This document shows positions 1 through 7,454 of a DNA stretch of 11,433 nucleotides, one piece after another. The notes beneath the pieces are model-generated. The model was not told the origin of the DNA and did not search any database. It saw only the letters and a program-made list of their open reading frames with translations. Source of the DNA: Flavobacteriales bacterium UBA5871 (GTDB lineage: Bacteria > Bacteroidota > Bacteroidia > Flavobacteriales_D > Crocinitomicaceae). The stretch covers positions 9,564 to 20,996 of the forward strand of contig DJFN01000102.1 in assembly GCA_002432085.1 (NCBI GenBank), in the 5' to 3' direction. The position numbers and the translations under genes are program-made. Numbering within the stretch: position 1 is the first letter of the stretch; each line of letters begins with the position of its first letter.

Positions 1-775
1 CGGCCGTACGAATGCGGAGCACCGCTTCTTTTTCTTCGAGCGAGCGCCATTCGTATTCGTGCATTTCAGGAACGGGGATCGGAAGCCACATACCTGTCGA
101 GTCGAAGGAAATGTAAATCGAATCGGATTCGAGAATGCGGTGGTGAATACGCAGCGCATTGAATGTTCCGTAAGGTGTAGTGATACTTCCCCAGCCGTCG
201 ACTTCGGTTTCGCGGTAACGATGCTGGATCCATTGCGCGTCGTAGAACGGGTTCAGGTTCAGGAACGTGTAGCCGCGTGAAGTATACGAATCACCGTATT
301 CCATCGGGAAGTGGTAGCGCGTTTCGATCGTGTCGGATTTAACCGGAATGCCTTGTCCGTTGAACACGAATTCCCAGCCAACCATTGTTTCGGCGGTTTC
401 GGTTGTGCGTGTAAAGCCTGAAATACTTTCTACTTCTAATGGCATGCCTTGTGTCAGCTCTGCTAACGGAAGCTCGGTCGAAGCGTGAAAGTAGCTCGCT
501 TTGTAAGCCGGTGCGGCAAAAGGGCCGAACAGGATATTGGACAATGGCGATGCTTCCGAAATCGGCATGAATTCAGTTAAATACTGGCTGGTCGGGACCA
601 ATCCCGAAAAATCCCAGGTATAGTTAGCGCCGGTAGAAAGGTAATCGACGGTCGGATCGATGAGCGTGCTCATCACGAAGGCGTCGTCTGCTGCCGGAAC
701 GTTCTCGTCAGTGATGGAAATCTGCCCGAAAGCAGCTGTGGAAATAAGGCCTGAAAGAAGTAGTAGTTTATTCAT
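1..775 (-). CDS. Secreted protein of unknown function, N-terminal part (runs off left edge)
   Basis: An open frame starts at the ATG whose first base is 775 and stays open to base 1, giving 258 residues with no stop in the window. It opens with a signal peptide (MNKLLLLSGLISTAAFGQ, cleavage probably after FG or GQ), followed by a soluble beta-rich sequence. Features seen are a 'YTWDFSGL' segment near residue 45, 'HFPMEYGDSY' near the middle, and 'VDGWGSITTPYGTFNALRI' followed by 'EYEW' near the visible end. This pattern (signal peptide, NYTWDFS, DGWGTLTTPYGTFNxLRI) matches, from memory, a common Bacteroidota family of secreted proteins of about 300-400 residues that often ends in a T9SS sorting domain; that end would lie left of the window. 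Function is unknown. It lies 96 bp downstream of the sigma operon on the same strand but has its own candidate promoter. Confidence 0.85.
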   Translation of the reverse strand, partial: MNKLLLLSGLISTAAFGQISITDENVPAADDAFVMSTLIDPTVDYLSTGANYTWDFSGLVPTSQYLTEFMPISEASPLSNILFGPFAAPAYKASYFHASTELPLAELTQGMPLEVESISGFTRTTETAETMVGWEFVFNGQGIPVKSDTIETRYHFPMEYGDSYTSRGYTFLNLNPFYDAQWIQHRYRETEVDGWGSITTPYGTFNALRIHHRILESDSIYISFDSTGMWLPIPVPEMHEYEWRSLEEKEAVLRIRTA

Positions 776-791
776 AGCGAACTATTTCCCG

Positions 792-821
792 TAAAGATAC
801 ATCTCAATAGACAATTGACAA
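792..821 (-). promoter_or_regulatory. Candidate Bacteroidota-type promoter for the secreted protein at 1-775
   Basis: On the minus strand a TTG (plus 819-821) lies exactly 19 nt upstream of TATCTTTA (plus 792-799), which matches the Bacteroidota -7 element TAnnTTTG in all but the last base. The ATG follows 16 nt after the -7 box, so the leader would be about 10 nt. The -33 TTG lies inside the neighbouring heptad repeat. This is a match by eye; there are no transcript data. Confidence 0.5.
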
Positions 822-870
822 TGAACAGTTGGCAGTTAATTGTACAATGTCAATTGTCAATTGTCAATTG
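810..870. repeat. CAATTGT heptad repeat with an inverted partner
   Basis: Three consecutive copies of the heptad CAATTGT (last one partial) lie at 851-870. A reverse-complement arm, gacaattgaca, lies at 810-820 and pairs with tgtcaattgtc at 848-858 or 855-865. The strand could therefore fold into an AT-rich hairpin with a loop of roughly 27-34 nt. It fills most of the gap between the outer-membrane-regulator gene and the next gene. Degenerate CAATTG(T/A) strings are, from memory, common intergenic noise in Bacteroidota genomes. It may act as a weak terminator for the operon ending at 872, but there is no U-tract to support this firmly. Confidence 0.7.
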
Positions 871-871
871 A

Positions 872-2029
872 TTAAAAGGTGCGTCGAAGCAGAATACAAC
901 CGTTCAACGGCAATGTGCGCTGCGAGCCGGCGAAGGTCTGATCTCCGAACGGACGAAGGATATCGGTGTTGAGGTTGGCACCTACGTACCAGTTCGGACG
1001 AAGCTTGCGCATGTAACCGAGACCGATTTCCATCGTGAGCGTTCTGCCGCTGGCGATTTTTCCGCTGGTGCGCTCTGAACGAATTTCCGTGTTATTGATG
1101 TCGTACTGACGGTAAGTTCCGGTATAGCCGAGCTGGAAACCAGGCGTTACGAGCATGGCGAAGGAATTGCGTCCGTATTTCAGGCCGACAGCCAACGGCG
1201 TTTCGATGGCATACAGCTGTTGGTAGCGCGTGTCGGTTTTCGTGTTGTCCGGATTGGTCACCGTTCCGCTGAGGTTCTGCACAAAATCTACGCGACCCTG
1301 TACACCGAGGTTAAGGTACATTCTGCCGGTAGCCGGACCATAAAAACCGGCTCCGAACGTATAGCAATGGATCAGATCCGACCGACCTGCAACGCCTGTG
1401 ATAGCCGATTGTCCGAGTCCGGCACTTGCCTGAATGTACCAATGTTCCTCCAGCGGCGGAATCTCAAACAAGTGTTCCGCAAGCATCGAAACGGGCTGAA
1501 AGCGATTCACAGGCAAGCGATTCACGGCTGTCAGCTCTTCGTCTGTAGTTGTTTGTTCGACCGACGGAAGTATTTCATCCGGCTGTGTTTCGTGCTCATT
1601 CGGTAGGTCAATTAGAGCAATATTGTCAGCAGGCCGCGTCCCGTTTGGTTGAACCGTGTGGTGACCGGGATTGGCAGCTCCATTGCTGTGCTGCGTGTTT
1701 TGCGCTGCATTATTCGATTCTGTAGGAACTGTTTCGTTTGCAGATTGTTGATCTGCTTCGGAACGTTGTTCCGCTACAGGTTTCGAAGCTGTCGTTCCCG
1801 TCGTTTGAATGCTGGTTGTCTGGCCTTGTGTCTGCCACAAAGCAGCTCCACCGATGGCCAGAATGGCTACCGTAGCGGCAGAGATCCACCAGAATCCGGC
1901 TTTACGGCGTTTCTGCTGTGGCGGCAGCATGGCTTCCATTTCCGTCCAGAATGCTTCCTCGAATGCGGGAGCTTCCGGCGTTTTGGCCTGCTTGAACAGC
2001 CCGTCTATTTCTTCGTCTTTCCAACTCAT
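872..2029 (-). CDS. Putative trans-envelope sigma regulator: single inner-membrane helix plus outer-membrane beta-barrel-like domain
   Basis: The protein is 385 residues. Residues 1-45 are short and charged ('DEEIDGLFKQAK', 'FWTEMEAMLP', then the basic QQKRRK). A single hydrophobic helix spans about 47-65. A low-complexity linker rich in Q, N, T and S covers about 67-180. The C-terminal part, about 197-385, has alternating aromatic and glycine beta strands ('WYIQASAGLGQSAI', 'PNWYVGANLNTDIL') and ends in Phe, as outer-membrane barrels do. The N-terminal style (xxIDxLFKxx...W.EMExxL, then a helix) recurs in Bacteroidota proteins encoded after ECF-like sigma genes and usually annotated as outer membrane beta-barrel or PorT-like. 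Its ATG overlaps the stop of the sigma gene by 4 nt (ATGA), implying translational coupling. I infer that the N-terminus acts as an anti-sigma or docking segment while the C-terminus sits in or at the outer membrane. A classical zinc anti-sigma (ZAS) motif is absent. The barrel may be too small to cross the membrane fully. Confidence 0.8.
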   Translation of the reverse strand: MSWKDEEIDGLFKQAKTPEAPAFEEAFWTEMEAMLPPQQKRRKAGFWWISAATVAILAIGGAALWQTQGQTTSIQTTGTTASKPVAEQRSEADQQSANETVPTESNNAAQNTQHSNGAANPGHHTVQPNGTRPADNIALIDLPNEHETQPDEILPSVEQTTTDEELTAVNRLPVNRFQPVSMLAEHLFEIPPLEEHWYIQASAGLGQSAITGVAGRSDLIHCYTFGAGFYGPATGRMYLNLGVQGRVDFVQNLSGTVTNPDNTKTDTRYQQLYAIETPLAVGLKYGRNSFAMLVTPGFQLGYTGTYRQYDINNTEIRSERTSGKIASGRTLTMEIGLGYMRKLRPNWYVGANLNTDILRPFGDQTFAGSQRTLPLNGCILLRRTF

Positions 2030-2601
2030 ATGGCAAAGCGTTTTTCTTTCAATTCTTCCAGTTGTTCCAGCCTGTCACGAAGCAATTTCCGCGCGGTGGA
2101 AAGGTGCCACTTGGAGGTGCCGTCGGTAATGTCGAGCATTTCCCCGATCTCCTTGTGGTTGTAGCCGTCGATCACATACAATACGAACACGTGTGCGCTG
2201 ATCGGCGGAATGGTTTTCAGAAGGGCCATGATGTGCTCGACCTGGATATTGCTTTCGGCCTGGTTCGTCACGTTTTCCGCGTGAAATTCCAGCTCCCCTT
2301 CCGTTTCGCGTGCAAAAATGCTCGTCTGGTGATTGCGGTTTCTCCGGTATTCATCGATCAGTGTATTGACCATGATCCGTTTCGACCAGCCACCGAAATG
2401 GATGGTTGCGAGATCCACATCCCGCAGGCCGTTCAGTATCTTCAGGAAACCGTTATTGAAAGCGAACCGCGCATCTTCGTGGTTGGTATGATAACGCATA
2501 CAAACCTGGATCAGCGCCTTGTAGCAGTGCTCATACAACTGCTTCTGCGCCCTTCTGTCGTCATCTGCACACGCTTGCAATATTTCAGTTGAGATGTGCA
2601 T
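2026..2601 (-). CDS. RNA polymerase sigma factor, ECF-like sigma-70 family
   Basis: From the ATG at 2601 the protein is 191 residues, the usual size for this class. Sigma region 2 covers about residues 5-90, with region 2.3/2.4-like sequence 'GGWSKRIMVNTLIDEYRRNR'. Region 4 covers about 120-180 and contains the helix-turn-helix 'NHKEIGEMLDITDGTSKWHL' followed by 'STARKLLRDRL'. The linker 'ARETEGELEFHAENV' is acidic. It would direct core RNA polymerase to a small regulon and probably its own operon. The frame stays open 22 codons upstream to 2667, but that extension lacks family similarity and would place the start across the divergent promoter, so I use 2601. It is followed with a 4-nt ATGA overlap by the membrane protein at 872-2029, the likely cognate regulator. 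No clean TAnnTTTG box is visible upstream on the minus strand, which would fit a promoter read by an alternative sigma factor. Confidence 0.92.
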   Translation of the reverse strand: MHISTEILQACADDDRRAQKQLYEHCYKALIQVCMRYHTNHEDARFAFNNGFLKILNGLRDVDLATIHFGGWSKRIMVNTLIDEYRRNRNHQTSIFARETEGELEFHAENVTNQAESNIQVEHIMALLKTIPPISAHVFVLYVIDGYNHKEIGEMLDITDGTSKWHLSTARKLLRDRLEQLEELKEKRFAI

Positions 2602-2672
2602 GATACGTCGGATCGTTCTTATCTGGCAATTTTCCCGCAATTTAGTGAATTTAGCCTGCCGCTCCATGCGGA

Positions 2673-2698
2673 TTGTAACCTATAACGCAGTATATTTG
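2673..2698 (+). promoter_or_regulatory. Candidate promoter for the SixA-like phosphatase
   Basis: TATATTTG at 2691-2698 is a perfect match to the Bacteroidota -7 consensus TAnnTTTG. A TTG at 2673-2675 lies 15 nt upstream, shorter than the usual 17-23 nt, so the -33 element is weak. Transcription would begin near 2704 and give a leader of about 20 nt before the ATG at 2724. The sequence lies in the divergent gap shared with the sigma factor gene. Confidence 0.5.
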
Positions 2699-2723
2699 AA
2701 AAGGGTTGGTAATCTATACTACT

Positions 2724-3209
2724 ATGTTGACACTTCAATTGATCCGACACGCAAAAACGCTGCAACAATCGCCTACCGGAAGGGATTTCGACCGCGAGCT
2801 GATGGAAAAAGGCATTGCACAAGCCAACCTTCTGGGCCACTACATCGAATCACATCACATCGGAATGGGGAAGATCCTCTGTTCATCCGCCGCAAGGACG
2901 CGCCAGACGCATTCCATTATCAGTCGCCATATCGCCGAGCCAAGCGAAGCAGAGTTCCGGGATTCGCTCTACCATGCTTCTCCCGACAGACTTTTGATGG
3001 AGCTCACGCGTGAAACAGGCAAAACGATCACGCTGATCGGCCATAACGAAGGCATTTCCGAATTTGCCAGCTTCTGTTCCGATGAAGATATTCAGATGCA
3101 GACATCCGAGCTCATCACGCTTTCCTTTCCGTTCGAATCGTGGGATTATGTCACCCGCGGAACGGGAATTATCTCATTGCGATACAGACCGGAGGTGTTT
3201 TTGCCGTAA
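2724..3209 (+). CDS. Histidine phosphatase family protein, SixA-like (putative phosphohistidine phosphatase)
   Basis: The protein is 161 residues, the same length as typical SixA. The family's catalytic RHG motif appears as 'LIRHAKT' (R8, H9 as the phospho-acceptor). It is followed by 'GRDFDRELMEKG' (the usual D.DRPLTxxG), the second-arginine region 'CSSAARTRQT' (R58/R60), 'LYHASPDRLL', and the second catalytic histidine in 'LIGHNEGISEF' (H107). All key residues are present, so it should be active as a cytosolic phosphatase. SixA enzymes remove phosphate from phosphohistidine, for example on HPt domains or the PTS component NPr; the substrate here is unknown. The frame is open from a TTG at 2706, but the ATG at 2724 puts the RHA motif at its usual position and follows the predicted promoter at a sensible distance. 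It is divergent from the sigma gene and convergent with the giant secreted protein. Confidence 0.92.
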   Translation: MLTLQLIRHAKTLQQSPTGRDFDRELMEKGIAQANLLGHYIESHHIGMGKILCSSAARTRQTHSIISRHIAEPSEAEFRDSLYHASPDRLLMELTRETGKTITLIGHNEGISEFASFCSDEDIQMQTSELITLSFPFESWDYVTRGTGIISLRYRPEVFLP

Positions 3210-3228
3210 AGAAAACTACCTCTTCATT

Positions 3229-3260
3229 TCCTCCCCCTTAATCCCCCTCCGAAGGGGGAG
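3229..3260 (-). repeat. C/G-run palindromic intergenic repeat, short copy (A)
   Basis: Read on the minus strand the element is CTCCCCCTTCGGAGGGGG, then ATTAAGGGGGAGGA. It shares CCCCCTTyGGAGGG and a final GGGGAGGA with the element at 9349-9434. This form resembles C-run/G-run repeats I associate with intergenic regions of Flavobacteriales genomes. It fills the convergent gap and contains the terminator hairpin. Confidence 0.6.
3242..3259. terminator. Bidirectional hairpin terminator between convergent genes
   Basis: Bases 3242-3248 (TCCCCCT) pair perfectly with 3253-3259 (AGGGGGA) around a 4-nt loop (CCGA). On the plus strand the stem is followed by ATTTATTGTTT, a moderate T-rich tail suitable for ending the SixA-like transcript. 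The stop of the large minus-strand gene (3263-3265) lies 3 bp from the stem, so the same hairpin is well placed for it, although the minus side lacks a good U-run. Confidence 0.65.
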
Positions 3261-3262
3261 AT

Positions 3263-6200
3263 TTATTGTTTCACCAATCGGAAGAGGTACGGACCGTTTC
3301 CATCCGGCTGAACGGTGATGTAATAAACACCTGGAGCAGCATCCAGCTCAAACTGTGCCGACTGCGTATTCGAAGCTTCGGTTTCACTGATGATCCTTCC
3401 GTGAATATCGAGGATCTTCACCGCCGTTTTGTTGTAAACTTTTCCGAGATCGATCTCGAACTGACCGGTCGTTGGGTTCGGAAATACGCGGATCAGCAGC
3501 CCGTCGGTTTCATTGATACCGGCATTACAGCCTGTTGCGATAAAGCCGGTGGAAAGTGCTTCACAACCGTTTTCATCCGTCACGAGAACAGTGTAAATGC
3601 CGTTTTCTTCGCAATCGCAGCTAAAGGTCGTACAGCTTGTCGGCGATCCGTTCAGGAACCATTCGTAGGACGCCATATCCTCCAATGAACAATGAAGCGT
3701 GCCATCGATCAAAGCAATAACCGGCGTTTGCGGAAGCGGATGAACCGAAAGTGTCGTCACAATGATGCTGTCGCAGCCGTTCGCCGCGGTCAATGCATCT
3801 TCGTAGATTCCCGCCATGGTCTGATAATCTCCGGCGAGGTAAACGCTGTCGCCTTCGCAGATGGCCAGTGAATGCGATTGCTCATAAGCAGAAATGACCT
3901 GAAGCGCCGTCTGGATAATACTGTCGCAGCCATGAACGGTTTGCAGAGTATCGTAATACGTTCCCGAAACGGTCTGGTAATCGCCAGCGAGGTAAATGCT
4001 GTCGTTCGAACAAATGACTTCCGTTGCCGGAATGGTATAGACCGGGTAATGGCTCAGTGTCGTTGCCAGGATGCTGTCGCAGCCATGAATTGTCTGAAGC
4101 GTGTCGTAGTAAACGCCCGGAACGTTTTGATAAGCTCCTTCGAGGAAGATGCTGTCATTCGGGCAAATACCGGCCGTTAACGCCGTTGTGAAAACCGGAT
4201 AATATGTCAGTGTCGTTGCCAGGATGCTGTCGCAACCGTGAACCGTTGCAAGTGTGTCGTAGTAGATTCCCGGAACCGATTGATAAGCGCCCTGGAGATA
4301 AACGCTGTCGTCCGGACAGATCACGACCGTTAATGGCGTCGTATAAACCGGATAATGTGTATAAGTCGTGGCGAGCACGCTGTCGCATCCATTTATGGTT
4401 TGAAGCGTGTCGTAATAAATTCCTGGAACGGTTTGATAGGCGCCCGCTAAATAAACGCTATCGCCCGGACAAGTTGCCGCCGTCATCGGAGTGGTGTAAA
4501 TCGGATAAATGGTCAATGTGGTCGCCAGCACACTGTCACAGCCGTGAATGGTCGGAAGCGTGTCGTAATAAATACCGGCCGAGCTTCTGTATGCGCCTTG
4601 CAGGTAAATGCTGTCGTTCGCACAAATAGCGGCGGTTAATGGTGTTGTATAAACAGGGTACAATCCGAGCGTGGTCTCGATAATGCTGTCGCAGCCATGA
4701 ACGGAGAGCAACGTATCCCGATAGACTCCGGCGGTATTCTGATAAGCGCCTTGCAGCAACAAACTATCCGACGGACAAATAAACGTCGGGTTGCTGGTCA
4801 GAAATACCGGATTCACGGTCAGCGTGGTTTGCACGATGCTGTCGCAACCGGACGCAGTCAGCAATGAATCGGTGTACAAGCCGGAAACCGTTCGGTAAGC
4901 TCCTTCGAGGAACAAGCTATCGCCCTGGCAGATTTCGATTTCGGGTGTCGTGAATTTTACCGGTTTGATGGTCAGCGTCGTTTTAACAATGCTGTCGCAG
5001 TTGTTGGCGGCCGTCAGCGTGTCGTAATAAACACCAGCCTGGAAATATTCGTGCGAGCCCACGACAAGCGTATCGCCGGCACAGATACTTTGTTGCATCT
5101 CGTAAATAGTGCCCGGCTGCAGCTGACCGTTGCAACTTTGCAGGTACGTCCACGACGAATAAGTCTCGCAACAGGTCGAAGCAACTCTTACCCGGTACTC
5201 GCCGGTATTCGTAACGGGAATCGTGTCGTTGTTGCCGATATACGAAGGATAAACGGTTGTCGGCGTTGGGCGGTACCACCATTGGATCGTCACATCGCTG
5301 CTGGATGGAACGGCGATCAGCAGCGAATCCGAATAGTAAACGGTCACGCTTGGCGCTTCGGCGATACGAATCAGCTTCTGGAACGAAGTATTGTTCGGAT
5401 TGTCGATCTGACGGATCCGCATTTTATAGATGCCCGGCGTAAGGTTCGCTGGCAGTATGGCGTTCACATTTCCAATGCTATCAACCGATAGGGTGTCCAT
5501 CACTTGCGCGTTGGCGAAGTCTTCTTCTTCTTTTGCGATCTCAAAAACGGCCGTTGAAGGAGTGTTGTTGTGGAAATAAGGCGCAAATGTATTGAAACCA
5601 TAGGAGTCGCTTGGGCAATAAGCACTTTGCGGCGTCCCGAGTGAATAAGCGCCCAGCGTATAGACGCGTGTGTATCCCAGGGCGTAACCGTGGTGTTTAT
5701 CTCTGAAACAAAGACCGTTGTAATCGAGCGTCGAGCTGACAAGCGATCGGTTCTGCCAGGTTTGTCCGCCGTTCTCGGTTATCAGCTGAGTTCCGGCATA
5801 TCCTACGATCACCCCAATCTGATCATCGAAAAAATGCACGCCCTGCAGCGCTGTCGTTACGCCGCTGGTCTGAGCTGTCCAGGTTGTGCCGCCGTTGTCC
5901 GTATAGAAGATCTTTCCGCCCGTACCAACAGCCCAGCCTTTCGTATTGCTGAGAAAATACATCGTGTAGAGCGCTGTTGTGTTCGCGATGGTCTGAAGTG
6001 TCCAGCTGGCACCGCCGTTCGTGGTCTTGTAGATCTTTCCGCCGGATGTACAGGCGTAACCGATCAGCGAGCTGGTGAATGTAACGTCGTAGAACGTCGC
6101 CGTGGTAGTGAGCGCGCTCGTCCATGTCTGACCGCCGTTCGTGGTGCGCATTACGGTCTGTACACCTACGACCGTACCGTTCTGGTAATCGGTAAAATAA

Positions 6201-7402
6201 ACGTCGTGCAATAAATTCGTCGTTGGAACGGTGACCATAGACCAGGTTTCCGCTCCATCCAGCGTTTTGGACATTTTGCCTTGCTGACCAACCACGTAGC
6301 CGGTATCCTGGTTGATAAAGTGCATGCCGGAGTAAGATCCGGTGTAAAGCTCGCTCGATGTCCAGTTTTGACCGCGATCGGTTGTTTTCTGGATCAGACC
6401 ATAGCCCAAAGCATAGCCCACCTCATCGGTCGGGAACTGAACCCGTCGCAACGTCGATTGCGAAGCATACCAGTTTTGTCCGCCGTCGGTGGTTTTCATG
6501 ACATAATTGCTGGTCGCTACGTAACCTGTTAAATCGGTTTGGAATGCAATGGAAAGGAAGTCGTAATCCCCGGCGGGCATCATGGCAGCTGTCCAGTTAG
6601 CTCCGGCATCGGTTGTGAAATACAGCTTACTGTCCTCGCCACAGATCACGCCGTTAGAAGGTGTTGTAAAATCCAGCGCGGTAAAATTGGACGTGGTCGG
6701 AATCGTAAGAAAGGTCCAGGTATTTCCGCCATTGACGGTCTTGAAAACAGACCCGGAGTTTCCGACAACGTAGCCGGTGTTTGCATCCGTAAAGAAGATT
6801 TTATTCAGCGGAGAAGCAGTAATGTTTTGGGAGCTTACAACGGTATTGTTGACGACTTTCAAAATGGTTCCGTTCTCTCCGCAGGCGTAAGCGGTGGAAT
6901 CGTTCGTGCAATAAACGCCGTTCAGGTTGGATGTCGTACCGGTCGCAATAATTGTCCAATTGGTTCCCTGGTTGATTGTATGAGCAAGCGTTCCCAGCAA
7001 ACCGACCACATAGCCTTTTTGCTCGGTGGTAAAGTGAACATCCATCAGGTCGCGGTTAACACCGATATAGCGGTTCGACGACCATCCCCAGAAATAGCCG
7101 CATTGGGTGTTGGTTCGGAACTTTCCTTCATTTCCTACAACGATTCCGAATTTATTGCTCGGAAACGAGGCTGCTTCGGTGAACATTCCGGCCGAGCTGA
7201 GCGTAAACCAGTTTCTCCCGGCATCGATGCTGGTAGAGTAGGTATTGCTGCCCGTTACAAAAAGCGTTGTGCTGTCGGCAAAAGCAATATCCGCAAGGAA
7301 AACACCCTGGGAAGAATTACTGAACTGATAGCCGAACTGTGCAAAAGAAAAGTTCGCAAGAAAAACAATCGGAAAGATCAGGAGGAAAGTTAAGCGGCTC
7401 AT
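3263..7402 (-). CDS. Giant secreted T9SS cargo: Asp-box beta-propeller repeats, nine 51-residue Cys repeats, type A sorting domain
   Basis: The protein is 1379 residues. Residues 1-21 are a signal peptide (hydrophobic core LLIFPIVFLANF, cleavage SFA|Q). Residues about 25-590 hold roughly 13 repeats of 41-46 residues ending in an Asp-box (BNR/Ycf48-like) motif such as 'TVNGGNTW', 'TTDAGANW', 'TTDGGQNW' and 'TTNGGASW', enough for two six- or seven-bladed propellers. Residues about 600-770 are a beta-rich linker ('ANLTPGIYKMRIRQ', 'NTGEYRVRVAST'). Residues about 772-1230 are nine tandem two-cysteine repeats. After a short Ig-like stretch, about 1302-1379 form the T9SS type A sorting domain ('VFPNPTTGQFEIDLG', 'LDIHGRII', 'GVYYITV', ending LVKQ). 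The protein is predicted to cross the outer membrane through T9SS and be released or anchored at the surface. Adhesion or polymer binding is plausible, but no catalytic motif is visible. It sits 52 bp after the rhomboid gene and has its own -7 box. Confidence 0.93.
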   Translation of the reverse strand: MSRLTFLLIFPIVFLANFSFAQFGYQFSNSSQGVFLADIAFADSTTLFVTGSNTYSTSIDAGRNWFTLSSAGMFTEAASFPSNKFGIVVGNEGKFRTNTQCGYFWGWSSNRYIGVNRDLMDVHFTTEQKGYVVGLLGTLAHTINQGTNWTIIATGTTSNLNGVYCTNDSTAYACGENGTILKVVNNTVVSSQNITASPLNKIFFTDANTGYVVGNSGSVFKTVNGGNTWTFLTIPTTSNFTALDFTTPSNGVICGEDSKLYFTTDAGANWTAAMMPAGDYDFLSIAFQTDLTGYVATSNYVMKTTDGGQNWYASQSTLRRVQFPTDEVGYALGYGLIQKTTDRGQNWTSSELYTGSYSGMHFINQDTGYVVGQQGKMSKTLDGAETWSMVTVPTTNLLHDVYFTDYQNGTVVGVQTVMRTTNGGQTWTSALTTTATFYDVTFTSSLIGYACTSGGKIYKTTNGGASWTLQTIANTTALYTMYFLSNTKGWAVGTGGKIFYTDNGGTTWTAQTSGVTTALQGVHFFDDQIGVIVGYAGTQLITENGGQTWQNRSLVSSTLDYNGLCFRDKHHGYALGYTRVYTLGAYSLGTPQSAYCPSDSYGFNTFAPYFHNNTPSTAVFEIAKEEEDFANAQVMDTLSVDSIGNVNAILPANLTPGIYKMRIRQIDNPNNTSFQKLIRIAEAPSVTVYYSDSLLIAVPSSSDVTIQWWYRPTPTTVYPSYIGNNDTIPVTNTGEYRVRVASTCCETYSSWTYLQSCNGQLQPGTIYEMQQSICAGDTLVVGSHEYFQAGVYYDTLTAANNCDSIVKTTLTIKPVKFTTPEIEICQGDSLFLEGAYRTVSGLYTDSLLTASGCDSIVQTTLTVNPVFLTSNPTFICPSDSLLLQGAYQNTAGVYRDTLLSVHGCDSIIETTLGLYPVYTTPLTAAICANDSIYLQGAYRSSAGIYYDTLPTIHGCDSVLATTLTIYPIYTTPMTAATCPGDSVYLAGAYQTVPGIYYDTLQTINGCDSVLATTYTHYPVYTTPLTVVICPDDSVYLQGAYQSVPGIYYDTLATVHGCDSILATTLTYYPVFTTALTAGICPNDSIFLEGAYQNVPGVYYDTLQTIHGCDSILATTLSHYPVYTIPATEVICSNDSIYLAGDYQTVSGTYYDTLQTVHGCDSIIQTALQVISAYEQSHSLAICEGDSVYLAGDYQTMAGIYEDALTAANGCDSIIVTTLSVHPLPQTPVIALIDGTLHCSLEDMASYEWFLNGSPTSCTTFSCDCEENGIYTVLVTDENGCEALSTGFIATGCNAGINETDGLLIRVFPNPTTGQFEIDLGKVYNKTAVKILDIHGRIISETEASNTQSAQFELDAAPGVYYITVQPDGNGPYLFRLVKQ
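3713..5089 (-). repeat. Nine tandem 153-bp coding repeats (51 residues each)
   Basis: The DNA encoding the repeat landmark G-C-D-S recurs at 3769, 3922, 4075, 4228, 4381, 4534, 4687, 4840 and 4993, exactly 153 bp apart each time. The repeat consensus is C-x-x-D-S-(I/V/L)-x-L-x-G-x-Y, then G-x-Y-x-D-(T/S)-L, then G-C-D-S-(I/V), then a T-rich strand and Y-P. All nine copies keep both cysteines about 28 residues apart, suggesting one disulphide per unit. The central copies (4 to 8) resemble each other more than the end copies do. A run of 28 identical bases is shared between 4054-4081 and 4207-4234. Array edges are approximate. The unit resembles the 'CDS..TLxLTI' repeats common in Bacteroidota surface proteins. 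Confidence 0.92.
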
Positions 7403-7421
7403 ACTAAACTGGCTTGGAGGC

Positions 7422-7429
7422 CAAAGTTA
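7422..7429 (-). promoter_or_regulatory. Candidate -7 element for the giant secreted protein
   Basis: The minus strand reads TAACTTTG, a perfect TAnnTTTG, 19 nt before the ATG at 7402 and within the 52-bp gap after the rhomboid gene. The only nearby upstream TTG is 12 nt away, too close, so the -33 element is unconvincing. It suggests the gene can be transcribed apart from the rhomboid gene. Confidence 0.4.
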
Positions 7430-7454
7430 GTGAATCCGTATCAACTTCTCCGAA

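Noticed and set aside
2602..2667. A longer sigma factor starting at 2667
   Set aside because: The extra 22 residues do not look like the sigma family and would overlap the divergent promoter region; the ATG at 2601 gives the usual length.
2706..2723. A TTG start for the SixA-like phosphatase
   Set aside because: The ATG at 2724 places the RHA motif at its normal position, and the TTG sits almost on the predicted transcription start.
3713..5089. CRISPR-like or satellite array because of the constant 153-bp spacing
   Set aside because: The repeats are in frame, vary mostly at the DNA level while keeping protein landmarks, and lie inside one long coding sequence; there are no identical short repeats with unique spacers.
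6539..7393. A 284-codon open frame on the plus strand inside the giant secreted protein gene
   Set aside because: It is antisense to a well-supported gene with recognisable repeats and has no domain of its own; its length follows from the codon bias of the real frame.
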